From Raoultibacter massiliensis (GTDB taxonomy: Bacteria > Actinomycetota > Coriobacteriia > Coriobacteriales > Eggerthellaceae): a stretch of 64,000 nt of DNA. Positions 8,367 to 16,616 of the stretch are shown piece by piece. The position numbers and the translations under genes were made by a program. How positions within the stretch are numbered: the stretch's first letter is position 1; every line of letters starts with the position of its first letter. Where the stretch lies: assembly GCF_900199545.1 (NCBI RefSeq), contig NZ_LT962671.1:2001414-2065413 (forward strand), in the 5' to 3' direction. Under the pieces are notes generated by a model. That model had not been told where the DNA came from. It did not search any database and saw nothing but the letters and a program-made list of their open reading frames with translations.

Positions 8367-9797
8367 TTATCTATCCGCGGCGAAGCCTTCGACAAGATCG
8401 ATCAGCTCCTGCTGCGAATGGATGCCGAGCTTCTGATACACATGCACGATATGCGTATGCGCCGTTCCTTCGCCGATGCCGAGCTTTCTGGCTATCACAG
8501 ATTGAGTGCGGCCTTGAGCAAGAAGATTAAGGACATCGCGCTCCCGTGCGGTCAGCAGATGATCTTCGGCGACCGCCGCACATCGATCCGCAAAAGAAAA
8601 GGCAAGAGGCCCTTTGCCCTTCTTCGACTCGTGAAAGGAGAATTGCGCTAGCAAGCTTTCCGGGAGAATGAGAATCACCACTATCACCAAAGAAAACATG
8701 AGGAGGCAGACGACAACGGGCAGATCGGGCATTGCCGCATTGGGAAGCAGCTCGAAAAGCCATCCAGCACCCATGCCAAGGCCCATCCCCCCGAGATTCG
8801 CTGCCATGCCGAACCCAAGGACCTTCCATGCGCTCTTTCTATCGCCATGAACGATTTCGACCAAAACGCACCAAAACAAGACATCGAAAAGCTTGTAACC
8901 TATCGCAGCAGTGGTCGATGCGACAAAAGCGTATTCGGCGGGAATGAACAGAAGCAGCAGCAACGCACCGATTAGGACGGGGAACGAAAGACGATAGAGC
9001 CCCATCCGGTTAAAACGCCCCGTCGCAACGACGACCACAAGCAAAGCCGCCATAACAACGATGTTCGCAATGCTTCTCAGGGGATGGCCCGACCCCTCGA
9101 AAGAAGCACCGGGCAGCAACTGACGATATGCGAAGTTGAAAACGATCACGAACACGAGGATCGAAATGCAAAACCGACCTAAATGCACCGGATCATGGGT
9201 CTCTTTCGTCGTTTCGGTCCAAGAGAAAGTGCAAGCCTCCTCCCATTCGCCCGAGCGGAACCCGCGAAACAGCAGAATATACGACCCGATAGGCAAGGCG
9301 CAAAAAAGCAACAATGCCGTGCCGAGCGACCCAGCCGACCACGCAAAAATCGAAAGAAACGCAGAGAGGAGGAAGGCGCAAACGGTGTAGAAGCTTGCCT
9401 GATTCGACGGCAAGCAAGAAAGCCGATCGCCCCAAAGCGTCTGCAGCAATGCGGCGGCAATTCCAACGCTCAGCAGACCAAGCGCCATAGGCACCACGAA
9501 CTTACCCGAAGAGCCAATCGCAATAAGCGTTATTCCGATACAGGATAACAGGGCGGAAACAATCAGGATGAACGTTCGGGACTTTCGCATATCCTTGCCC
9601 CTGAGAAACAAGGCAAGGACCAGACAAGCACAGGCAGCCGGAATGAAGTACAGGAGCTCCGCACTGATCTTCCAGGTACTCAGCATCGGAATGGGCAGCA
9701 GCATCCATTGGGTAATCCACGCCCGGCATAATCCGAACCCGAGATAATCCCACTCAAACGATTTTATCGAAATATTAAGACTAGGCTTTTTCGGCAT
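8367..9797 (-). CDS. Membrane-embedded LuxR-family transcriptional regulator, module 1
   Basis: A 476-aa protein with about 12 hydrophobic segments over residues 20-400 and a C-terminal LuxR/NarL helix-turn-helix from about 415 to 470 (LTARERDVLNLLAQG, then GEGTAHTHIVHVYQKLG). This major-facilitator-like membrane part fused to a LuxR domain is typical of Eggerthellaceae and found beside flavoprotein genes. It lies upstream of the cytochrome and flavoprotein genes on the same strand, with a 234-bp gap that should hold their promoter. Predicted role: one-component sensor of a membrane-accessible ligand that activates this module. The start at 9797 has only a weak Shine-Dalgarno sequence. Confidence 0.88.
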   Translation of the reverse strand: MPKKPSLNISIKSFEWDYLGFGLCRAWITQWMLLPIPMLSTWKISAELLYFIPAACACLVLALFLRGKDMRKSRTFILIVSALLSCIGITLIAIGSSGKFVVPMALGLLSVGIAAALLQTLWGDRLSCLPSNQASFYTVCAFLLSAFLSIFAWSAGSLGTALLLFCALPIGSYILLFRGFRSGEWEEACTFSWTETTKETHDPVHLGRFCISILVFVIVFNFAYRQLLPGASFEGSGHPLRSIANIVVMAALLVVVVATGRFNRMGLYRLSFPVLIGALLLLLFIPAEYAFVASTTAAIGYKLFDVLFWCVLVEIVHGDRKSAWKVLGFGMAANLGGMGLGMGAGWLFELLPNAAMPDLPVVVCLLMFSLVIVVILILPESLLAQFSFHESKKGKGPLAFSFADRCAAVAEDHLLTARERDVLNLLAQGRTQSVIARKLGIGEGTAHTHIVHVYQKLGIHSQQELIDLVEGFAADR

Positions 9798-9965
9798 TAC
9801 CCCGTCTCATCCCATTGGCTCAATCCCGCACCAAAGCCGACCCCAAGACACAGCGAATTGCAAGTCGCTCAGAAGTCCACCCATCCTAGCATTATTATCC
9901 ACTAAAACGATACGAGGGGCAAACAGGCGCGCGACGATATGCATTTCGAGACAACCCGCAAACGC

Positions 9966-11615
9966 CTAGTCGCGCTTGCGTTCATCCGGCCCCGCTCCGT
10001 CGAGCCTGTCGGGATCGTCCGATCCCTCGGCCGCCGCCCGATCGCTTCGCTCGCCGTCGATGCCAAGTTCAACGACGATCTCGGCATACCCGTCGCCTTC
10101 GCGCTGCGCGGCTTCGATCTCCTCTTTGAGAAGCGGGCTCTCGATCTCTTCGAGCATGCGCTTGCCGGCTTCCATATATTCCTTATCGGAAGCAGGATGA
10201 GCCGCGCCGTCGGGTGCCGTGGCTATGTAGGCGACGCCTTTTTTGCGCGCCGCGTTCGCCTGGATGAACAGCACGAGAAAGCCCACCACGCCCGCGATCA
10301 GCGAAGCCGAGAGAATCGCAAGTTTTGCCGTGGTCACGATGGCGGGATCGTCGAATGCGAGATTCGCCACGAAGATGGCCATGGTGAAGCCGACGCCTCC
10401 CAAGATGCCCGCACCGAACATATGCCCCCAGTTCGCATGTTCGGGAAGCGATGCGAGCTTGGTTTTTACGATGATGAAGCTGAACAGCATAATGCCAACC
10501 GGCTTGCCAATCAAAAGGCCGAAGAACACGCCATAGAGCGCTGGGTCGGCGAAGATGTTCCCAAGGCTGCCGTCGACGAAAGACACGTCGGCGTTGGTGA
10601 GCGCGAACAGGGGCAGAATGGCGAAGTACACCCACGGATAGAGCTTGTTCTCAAGACGCGTTGCGGGCGGCACCACCTGACGGGCGACGCGGCTCAAGCG
10701 CGACACCGTCTCGATGTAATCCTTCTGGCCGATGACCGGGTCGTTCGGCTCATAGAGCTCCTTGGCTTCCTTGATGCGGTTACCCGACCAAGAAATGAAG
10801 CTCTTGAGGTTGACGCGAGAGCCCGAGGGGATCGCGAAAGCCAACAGCACGCCCGCGATAGTCGAATGCACACCCGACATGAACACGCAGTACCACAGCA
10901 CGATGCCTACGAGGATGTAGGGCGTCAGCGAATAAACGTGCCTGCGATTCATAACGATGAGCGCCACGAACACGACCGCCGCCGCGGCAAGCCAGAAGGC
11001 GGAGGGGCTCTGTCCGTAGAAGATGGCGATGACGAGGATGGCGATGATATCATCGGCCACCGCAAGCGTGCTCAAGAACACGCGGATGCCGTTGGGCACG
11101 CGGTTGCCCAGAAGTGCCATGATGCCAAGTGCGAACGCGATGTCGGTCGCGGTGGGAACGCCCCAACCGTGGGCCGTCTCGGGGTTCGTCGCGTTGAAGA
11201 TGAGGTAGATGATGATCGGGAAGAACACGCCACCAAACGCCGCCACGATGGGAAGGAGCGCCTGGCGGATGTTCGTGAGTTCGCCCACCGTCATCTCGTA
11301 CTTGATCTCGAGTCCCACGAGCAGGAAGAACACCGCCATGAAGATGTCGTTGATCACATGCGCCAGCGACATCTCGGCTTTAGCCTCGCCAAAGAAGAAT
11401 CCCACTTCCGTATGCCAGAATGCATAGAACTGATCGTAGAACGCCGTATTGGCGATGACGAGCGCCGCGATGGCGGCGATCAGCATGAACGCAGCCGCCT
11501 TGGTCGACGAATGGAACAGCTGGATTATCCTTTTGTAAAGCGCTTGATGTCCGGCAACTTCCTGAATGAACAGCGAGTCTTTCCCCGCCTCGTTTCCCGC
11601 ACTGTTTCCCGTCAT
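9966..11615 (-). CDS. nhaA: Na+/H+ antiporter NhaA
   Basis: A 549-aa inner-membrane antiporter exchanging Na+ for H+. Seen: N-terminal helix pair and FLLVGLEIKYEM, the core motif GVPTATDIAFALG, the ion-binding pair in AVADDIIAILVI (two adjacent Asp, as Asp163/164 of E. coli), and LFALTNADVSF. After the last helix an extra 80-residue hydrophilic, charged tail (from about 465, ending RLDGAGPDERKRD) extends beyond the E. coli protein (388 aa); such tails are seen in some actinobacterial NhaA. It is a single-gene unit. The gap to the divergent hpf gene is 284 bp. Confidence 0.95.
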   Translation of the reverse strand: MTGNSAGNEAGKDSLFIQEVAGHQALYKRIIQLFHSSTKAAAFMLIAAIAALVIANTAFYDQFYAFWHTEVGFFFGEAKAEMSLAHVINDIFMAVFFLLVGLEIKYEMTVGELTNIRQALLPIVAAFGGVFFPIIIYLIFNATNPETAHGWGVPTATDIAFALGIMALLGNRVPNGIRVFLSTLAVADDIIAILVIAIFYGQSPSAFWLAAAAVVFVALIVMNRRHVYSLTPYILVGIVLWYCVFMSGVHSTIAGVLLAFAIPSGSRVNLKSFISWSGNRIKEAKELYEPNDPVIGQKDYIETVSRLSRVARQVVPPATRLENKLYPWVYFAILPLFALTNADVSFVDGSLGNIFADPALYGVFFGLLIGKPVGIMLFSFIIVKTKLASLPEHANWGHMFGAGILGGVGFTMAIFVANLAFDDPAIVTTAKLAILSASLIAGVVGFLVLFIQANAARKKGVAYIATAPDGAAHPASDKEYMEAGKRMLEEIESPLLKEEIEAAQREGDGYAEIVVELGIDGERSDRAAAEGSDDPDRLDGAGPDERKRD

Positions 11616-11899
11616 ATGAACCCCACTGTCGGCTTATAGGCATCTTAGCTGATCTGTCCGTGAAAGTATACTATCGCGTAATCAAGCACCAATCTCGAAT
11701 ATCGATAAACTGTTTACAATTTTTCAACTGCTTTCTGTGCACGCGACCAAAACCCTCTGACAATGCGCTATCCTGTTCGTATCAGCTTGACGGAAGGAGT
11801 CGGGTTTGGGTTTGTGTCGATCGAAAAGCATCGCTGCATGCCTGAAAACGTCCTGACCAAGCTGTTTTTTATTCGCCACGATCGTAAGAGGTGAGTGCC

Positions 11900-12475
11900 A
11901 TGAGCATTACCGTCACCGGACGCAAAATGCCTGTAACCGAAGCACTGCGTCAGTATGCTGAAGAAAAAATCGGGAACTCCATGAAAGTTATGGACATCGA
12001 TCCCCTCATTGCTGAAGTAGTCCTGTTCGTCGAGAAAAACCCGGCGAACCCGCGTCCTGCCGTATGCGAGGTCACCCTGCGCACCAAAGGCCACATCATC
12101 CGCGTTGAAGAAAGCGAAGAAGACATGTATGCGGCCATCGACGTTGCCGCAGCGAAGGTTCTCCGTCAGATGCGCAAGTACAAGACCCGCGTCGTCGATC
12201 GCAAAGTCCGCGCCGGTGCCGAAAAGATCGCTGCCGATCCCATTCCCGCCACAGGAGCAAGCCTCGACGAGCTCATGGAAGAACTCTCCGATGACGAAGT
12301 CGTCCGCGTGAAGGAAATCGAGTTCGAACCCCTGACCGAAGAAGAGGCGCTCGTAAAGATCGACCTTCTGGGCCACGATTTCTTCGCATACACCGATCGC
12401 GATTCTAACCTCGTGAATGTGCTCTACCGCCGCGACGATGGCGGCTACGGCTTGCTGAAGCAGACCGAGGAGTAA
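11900..12475 (+). CDS. hpf: Ribosome hibernation promoting factor, long form
   Basis: A 191-aa protein that binds the 30S decoding centre in stationary phase and, in the long form, dimerises 70S ribosomes to 100S. The N-terminal S30AE domain (about 1-105) starts MSITVTGRKMPVTEALRQYA. A linker leads to the C-terminal dimerisation domain (about 133-191) with KEIEFEPLTEEEAL and LLGHDFFAYTDRDSN. The ATG at 11900 is preferred over the in-frame GTG at 11891 because AAGAGGTGAG then lies at ribosome-binding distance. A strong intrinsic terminator follows. Confidence 0.95.
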   Translation: MSITVTGRKMPVTEALRQYAEEKIGNSMKVMDIDPLIAEVVLFVEKNPANPRPAVCEVTLRTKGHIIRVEESEEDMYAAIDVAAAKVLRQMRKYKTRVVDRKVRAGAEKIAADPIPATGASLDELMEELSDDEVVRVKEIEFEPLTEEEALVKIDLLGHDFFAYTDRDSNLVNVLYRRDDGGYGLLKQTEE

Positions 12476-12516
12476 ACTCACCTCTCGCCAGACAAGCACC
12501 GAAAACGATTTTACAG

Positions 12517-12551
12517 GGAACCGCATCCGAAACGATGCGGTTCCTTCTTCT
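12517..12551 (+). terminator. Rho-independent terminator of hpf
   Basis: Perfect 11-bp stem GGAACCGCATC / GATGCGGTTCC around a 6-nt loop, followed by TTCTTCT, 41 bp after the hpf stop. The bases after the stem (CTTCTTCTGCGCATCGCAG) are repeated exactly after the terminator at 16016. Confidence 0.9.
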
Positions 12552-12695
12552 GCGCATCGCAGCCTCGTCCGAGCGCCGATGTCATCGCGGCACCCATCTC
12601 TCGCAATCTCAAGAAACAATGGGGTTTCCGCCTAAACGGCCAGGGAGACCTTAGTGCGCCCGTTTCCCAAGCAACGAATCGCACCGTCGACCCAA

Positions 12696-14114
12696 CTAGC
12701 GGAATCCCCTGCTTTCGCCCTCGATCAGATCAAGCAGTTCCTGCTTGCTATGAACCCCCATCTTGTCGTAAATATGGCGGGTATGGGTTTTTACCGTCCC
12801 CTTCGATATGAACAGCGAATCTGCGATGAACGGAGCGCTCCTCCCCTTGCCGAGCATTGCAAGGATTTCGCCCTCCCTGCCGGACAATCCGTACTTTGCG
12901 CTCATGGCGCGATACACGTGAGCGTCATCGGATTCGTAAGCCGGCTTGGGCTTTGCGATAAACAGCCGCAGATCATGCTCGGTGAACACATACGTCGATA
13001 AGACGATCAAGGCCAACACGAGCGCCAGGCAGATGGGTACCGGTATCGAGGATAGGGCCATACCTTGATCGATAACGTAGAATCCGAACGTCGCCCCCGC
13101 GAAACCGAAGAAGTGGAACAGGCATCTTCCCCATCCGAACACCTTGATCGTCGATGTTTTCGTTCTGAACACGTACTCGGGCTGAAGCAGCCACACAAGG
13201 CCCTCGAACGAATAGAATCCGCACATGATAGCCGAAAAGGCCATCCACCGATATTCGCTCGGAATAAACGGTAGGGCAATAAAGCCTGCCGCCATCAGGG
13301 GGACAACGAACCGGTAAAGACGAATGACGATACGCTGCTTCGGCGCCAAGGTAACGAAAAGGGCAACTGCAGTTGCAAAAACCGTCATGCCCAACACGAT
13401 CATGTGCTGAAGTCCGTTGAAATCAGCAGCCTCAACGGGGGAAGAGAACGCGCGGGCGATTCCGAAGACGAAAGGGATAACCGCCATCGCGGCAATAGCC
13501 TTCCACAAAAGCCGCTTCGGCTTCGCGGCGGTGTCTTCCTGCTGCCTGAGCGGCTCATCCTCGCTTGCCAGCAATGTAAACGCAGAGCAAAGAGGCAAAG
13601 CCGCCGTAAGCATCACTGCGATAAAGCTGGGGAGCAAGGTGACGACAAGATACAAGCAGCCCGCGAATGCATTCGAAACTACCAGGTGCAGACCCATTCG
13701 ATCGGTATCCATCCTGCTCCACAGGGCGCCCCACGTTACGATGAGAAACGCATTGCCTATGCTCGTCATCGTCATTCCGACAACGACTACAACAAAATGC
13801 AAATCCGGATCTTGCAACGGAAGAGAGATCAAAACCGTGCCCATGGCCGTCAACGAAGCCGCTGCCACCAAAAGATAATGCCGCTTGCTGAGTATGTCGA
13901 GCTTCTGACTGACGAAGATCAGGCAGAACAGGCAAACCGCGACGCTCAGCGAAAAATACTGGCGAGTAAACTGCAAATGGTTCGAGAAAAAATCGGGATC
14001 GGTGAAAAGAACCGTACTGAGCACTGCCAGATATATCCACGCTTGATAGTACCCGAATCCGAGCAGGCGCCAAGGTTTGACCGCCAATCTCGATAACCGC
14101 TTGCCACCATCCAC
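12696..14114 (-). CDS. Membrane-embedded LuxR-family transcriptional regulator, module 2
   Basis: About 472 aa: 12 or so membrane segments, then a LuxR helix-turn-helix in the last 65 residues (YGLSGREGEILAMLGKG, SKGTVKTHTRHIYDKMG). The open frame reaches an ATG at 14150, but that has no Shine-Dalgarno sequence. The GTG at 14114 is preceded by GGGAGGTG and places the first helix at the same distance (18 residues before GFG) as in the module 1 regulator, so it is used here. It is divergent from the flavoprotein at 14302, and an inverted repeat lies in the shared gap. Confidence 0.87.
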   Translation of the reverse strand: MDGGKRLSRLAVKPWRLLGFGYYQAWIYLAVLSTVLFTDPDFFSNHLQFTRQYFSLSVAVCLFCLIFVSQKLDILSKRHYLLVAAASLTAMGTVLISLPLQDPDLHFVVVVVGMTMTSIGNAFLIVTWGALWSRMDTDRMGLHLVVSNAFAGCLYLVVTLLPSFIAVMLTAALPLCSAFTLLASEDEPLRQQEDTAAKPKRLLWKAIAAMAVIPFVFGIARAFSSPVEAADFNGLQHMIVLGMTVFATAVALFVTLAPKQRIVIRLYRFVVPLMAAGFIALPFIPSEYRWMAFSAIMCGFYSFEGLVWLLQPEYVFRTKTSTIKVFGWGRCLFHFFGFAGATFGFYVIDQGMALSSIPVPICLALVLALIVLSTYVFTEHDLRLFIAKPKPAYESDDAHVYRAMSAKYGLSGREGEILAMLGKGRSAPFIADSLFISKGTVKTHTRHIYDKMGVHSKQELLDLIEGESRGFR

Positions 14115-14184
14115 GTTCGCCGTCGCACCTCCCGCCTCGCCTGAAAACATCCATCTAGTTTATGGTCATCTTATCTTAGATACC

Positions 14185-14201
14185 TATACCCTTTTGGTAT
14201 A
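14185..14201. promoter_or_regulatory. Inverted repeat in the divergent promoter of module 2
   Basis: TATACC-N5-GGTATA (14185-14201), flanked by TACCC words at 14205 and a GGGTA at about 14231, in the 150-bp gap between a LuxR regulator and its flavoprotein. It is a candidate operator for the regulator at 12696-14114. The AT-rich surroundings would also hold the -10 elements. Confidence 0.4.
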
Positions 14202-14301
14202 TTTTACCCGTTTCGGCAAATGTCACCTTTGGGTAGATGTCAGATCGACTCTCCCCATGCAACGATCTCTCCGTCATCAAACACCTTCGGAAGGAGACGT
14301 C

Positions 14302-16002
14302 ATGGGGATGCAAACGACATCGATCAACCGTCGCAGCTTCATCACGGGAATGCTTGCAACGGGCGCCGCCCTCGGCGCAGGAGCACTCGTGGGATGCGGC
14401 GGACAGCCACAGGCAGCACAGGGTTCCGCTGGGGGGTCCTCCGCCTCGGCAACAGGCGAAGACTGGACCGCGCCGCCTGCGCCCATCGAGGAGAGCGAGA
14501 TCGCCGAAACGATAGAGGCGGACATCGTTATCGTTGGAGCGGGCACGAGCGGCATTCCCACTGCACTGACGGCGGTCGAGGAGGGCGCCAAGACGGTCCT
14601 CCTCGAAAAGGGAGACACCTTCTTCGCCGCACCGAACTGGTTCGCGGGAATAGGCAGCCGCTACCAAAACGAGCTTGGACTCACATTCGACCGAAACGAG
14701 ATAGTGAACGACCTCATGTGGTACGCCAACCACCGTGCCGACCAAAGACTTATCAACCTCTGGTACGACAACAGCGGCGAAGCGATCGACTGGTACGGCG
14801 ACGAGCTCGAGGAAAGCGGCACGCTCGAATTCGCCGTCGAAACGGACAACAAAGACACGGGCGGAAAGCACGCAAGCCCGCCGGTTGCGCACGTCCCCGT
14901 GGAAAAACCCTACAAGGAAATGCAGCCGAACAAGATGGGTACCAGGCTCACCCACCCCGTTCTGCTCGACAAGGCGGTAAGCTTGGGGCTCGACCTTCGG
15001 TACAAAACCCCGGCCGTCCAACTCGTTAAAGAGGGCGACCGGGTAACGGGCGTCATCGCGAAAAACGAGGCGGGCGACTACGTGAGGTTCACCGCGAGCA
15101 AGGGCGTCGTACTTGCTTCGGGAGGCTATTCCGGTAATCGCTACCTTATGGAAAAGCTCAATCCCAACCAATCGCAGAATCTGACCAGCAATCCCCAAGA
15201 CAACGGCGGCGACGGGTTCAAGATGGGCGTATGGGCAGGCGGCGACTACGGCCGATGCGCATGGGTCATGAGTTCCGACCGCAGCATCGAAGGCGGCGGA
15301 TGGACCCCCGGTAGCCAACCCTGGCTGCGCGTCAACAAGTTCGGCGAGAGGTTCTGCAACGAAGACGCCCCCTACGACTTCGGGGCGAACGCCGGAGCCA
15401 TGAACCCCGGCAACGACTGGTGGAACATCTTCGACGCCAACTACTGGGACGCGATGACGAAGTACCATACCACGATCTGCTCGCGCATGGTGCCCGCCCC
15501 CGGCGCCGTTTGCACCACGCTCGTGCCGACGGATGCCGACAACTTCTACGAGATGTACATGGCTCCGCAGCTGGAATCGGGCAACATGGTTCAAGCCGAC
15601 AGCCTCGACGAACTTGCAACGAAGATGCAGGAGAAGAGCCCCGACATCACGGCTGAGGCTCTGAAGAAAACGCTCGACCGCTACAACGAGCTTTGCGAAA
15701 AGGGCGTTGACGATGATTTCGGCAAGATCGGCTTCCGCATGGTCGGCGTAACCGAGCCTCCCTATTACGCCATGCATATGATCACGGGCGAAACGGGGCT
15801 TGCCGCCCTTGACGGTCTTCGCGTAAACACAAATCTCGAAGTCATCGACTCCGAAGGAAACGCGATCCGCGGCCTTTATGCGGTCGGCAACGACCAGGGG
15901 GGATTCTACGGCATGAGCTATCCTTGGTATTACGGGGGGCTGCATGCGGGAAAGAATCTCACGTTTGCACGCTTGGCGGTTAAAAACGCACTCAGCGCTT
16001 AG
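14302..16002 (+). CDS. Tat-exported FAD-dependent reductase, module 2
   Basis: A 566-aa predicted lipoprotein: Tat motif NRRSFITG at 9-16 and lipobox Cys32 (ALVGC). The FAD-binding motif GAGTSG lies near residue 83, followed by EKGDTFFAAPNW. ASKGVVLASGGYSGN is the second FAD-contact strand. The C-terminus GNDQGGFYGMSYPWYYGGLHAGKNL differs from fumarate reductase and lacks NRLGGNA, so another acceptor is expected. Start: ATG 14302 with AAGGAG six bases upstream; a second Met follows at codon 3. The gene is divergent from the LuxR regulator and ends in a strong terminator. Confidence 0.88.
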   Translation: MGMQTTSINRRSFITGMLATGAALGAGALVGCGGQPQAAQGSAGGSSASATGEDWTAPPAPIEESEIAETIEADIVIVGAGTSGIPTALTAVEEGAKTVLLEKGDTFFAAPNWFAGIGSRYQNELGLTFDRNEIVNDLMWYANHRADQRLINLWYDNSGEAIDWYGDELEESGTLEFAVETDNKDTGGKHASPPVAHVPVEKPYKEMQPNKMGTRLTHPVLLDKAVSLGLDLRYKTPAVQLVKEGDRVTGVIAKNEAGDYVRFTASKGVVLASGGYSGNRYLMEKLNPNQSQNLTSNPQDNGGDGFKMGVWAGGDYGRCAWVMSSDRSIEGGGWTPGSQPWLRVNKFGERFCNEDAPYDFGANAGAMNPGNDWWNIFDANYWDAMTKYHTTICSRMVPAPGAVCTTLVPTDADNFYEMYMAPQLESGNMVQADSLDELATKMQEKSPDITAEALKKTLDRYNELCEKGVDDDFGKIGFRMVGVTEPPYYAMHMITGETGLAALDGLRVNTNLEVIDSEGNAIRGLYAVGNDQGGFYGMSYPWYYGGLHAGKNLTFARLAVKNALSA

Positions 16003-16015
16003 CTCAACCAGCGAG

Positions 16016-16047
16016 AAGGGACCGCAACTCGCGGTCCCTTCTTCTGC
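16016..16047 (+). terminator. Rho-independent terminator of the module 2 flavoprotein
   Basis: AAGGGACCGC / GCGGTCCCTT, a perfect 10-bp stem with a 5-nt loop, then CTTCTT. It lies 14 bp after the stop codon. It shares a 19-bp downstream tail with the hpf terminator. Confidence 0.9.
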
Positions 16048-16160
16048 GCATCGCAGGCTCAAAGACAGCGAAACCCATGGATGCAGCCTTTGACATGCAA
16101 CCCGAAAACGCAACCCGAGACAAAGGCTCGCCTCCAGTTCGACAAAGACACGGTCCCGAG

Positions 16161-16321
16161 TGCACACTTTTTCCCGGTATGTTGCGCCAAACGCCTGCAT
16201 TCGCGAGCCAGGATCGATTTTCGTGCTGCCGAGCCAACGTTTCCCCAGATGGCAAAAACCGCGGAACGGCGGATGGCTTGGCTGTCGGGCCGAAACGCAA
16301 CATTTCGGAAAAAAACGTGCA
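16161..16321. repeat. 161-bp hairpin element, family B, copy 1
   Basis: The ends form a 26-bp inverted repeat with 21 matches: the left arm begins TGCACACTTTTTCC and ends ATGTTGCG, and the right arm mirrors it. The length is exactly that of copy 2 at 23834-23994, and the arms of the two copies match at 22 of 26 positions. No open frame of interest lies inside. It is in the 614-bp gap between two flavoprotein genes. It may be a small non-autonomous mobile element or a structured RNA. Confidence 0.6.
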
Positions 16322-16410
16322 TTTGGAAGCGGCAACCCCGCCCCAAACGCAAAGACCCGAGCTTTCCGCGCGAGACCCGCTCCTGGAATATAGGCGAGGC
16401 CTCGAAACGC

Positions 16411-16438
16411 AGCCGGCCCCGACAGATTGGGGCCGGCT
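16411..16438. terminator. GC-rich stem-loop in the 16003-16616 gap
   Basis: AGCCGGCCCC / GGGGCCGGCT, a perfect 10-bp stem with an 8-nt loop. No T-run on either side. It may be a weak terminator or a structural element. The rest of the gap outside this and the family B element shows nothing recognisable. Confidence 0.35.
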
Positions 16439-16564
16439 GGAAAGCATCTCGCCGCCTGAACCGAAGCAAGTCTGCAAGGCACTGCTCTATGCCCCGAAAC
16501 CCGACAGGGGCCATATCTTTCGATGCAGGCCTCACTCTCACCCCGGTCTGACGCGAACCCATAA

Positions 16565-16602
16565 GGTCCGGTTCAGCGCACAGCATCGCACTGCACCGGA
16601 CC
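16565..16602 (-). terminator. Stem-loop after the module 3 flavoprotein gene
   Basis: GGTCCGGT (16565-16572) and ACCGGACC (16595-16602) form a perfect 8-bp outer stem, followed on the minus strand by TTATGGGTT. It is 15 bp past the stop at 16617. Probably an imperfect intrinsic terminator. Confidence 0.45.
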
Positions 16603-16616
16603 CGTCGAAAACTCTC

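Noticed and set aside
14176..16482. 768-codon open frame on the minus strand
   Set aside because: It mirrors the flavoprotein at 14302-16002, which has a Tat signal, FAD motifs and a ribosome site. High-GC genes often leave long antisense frames.
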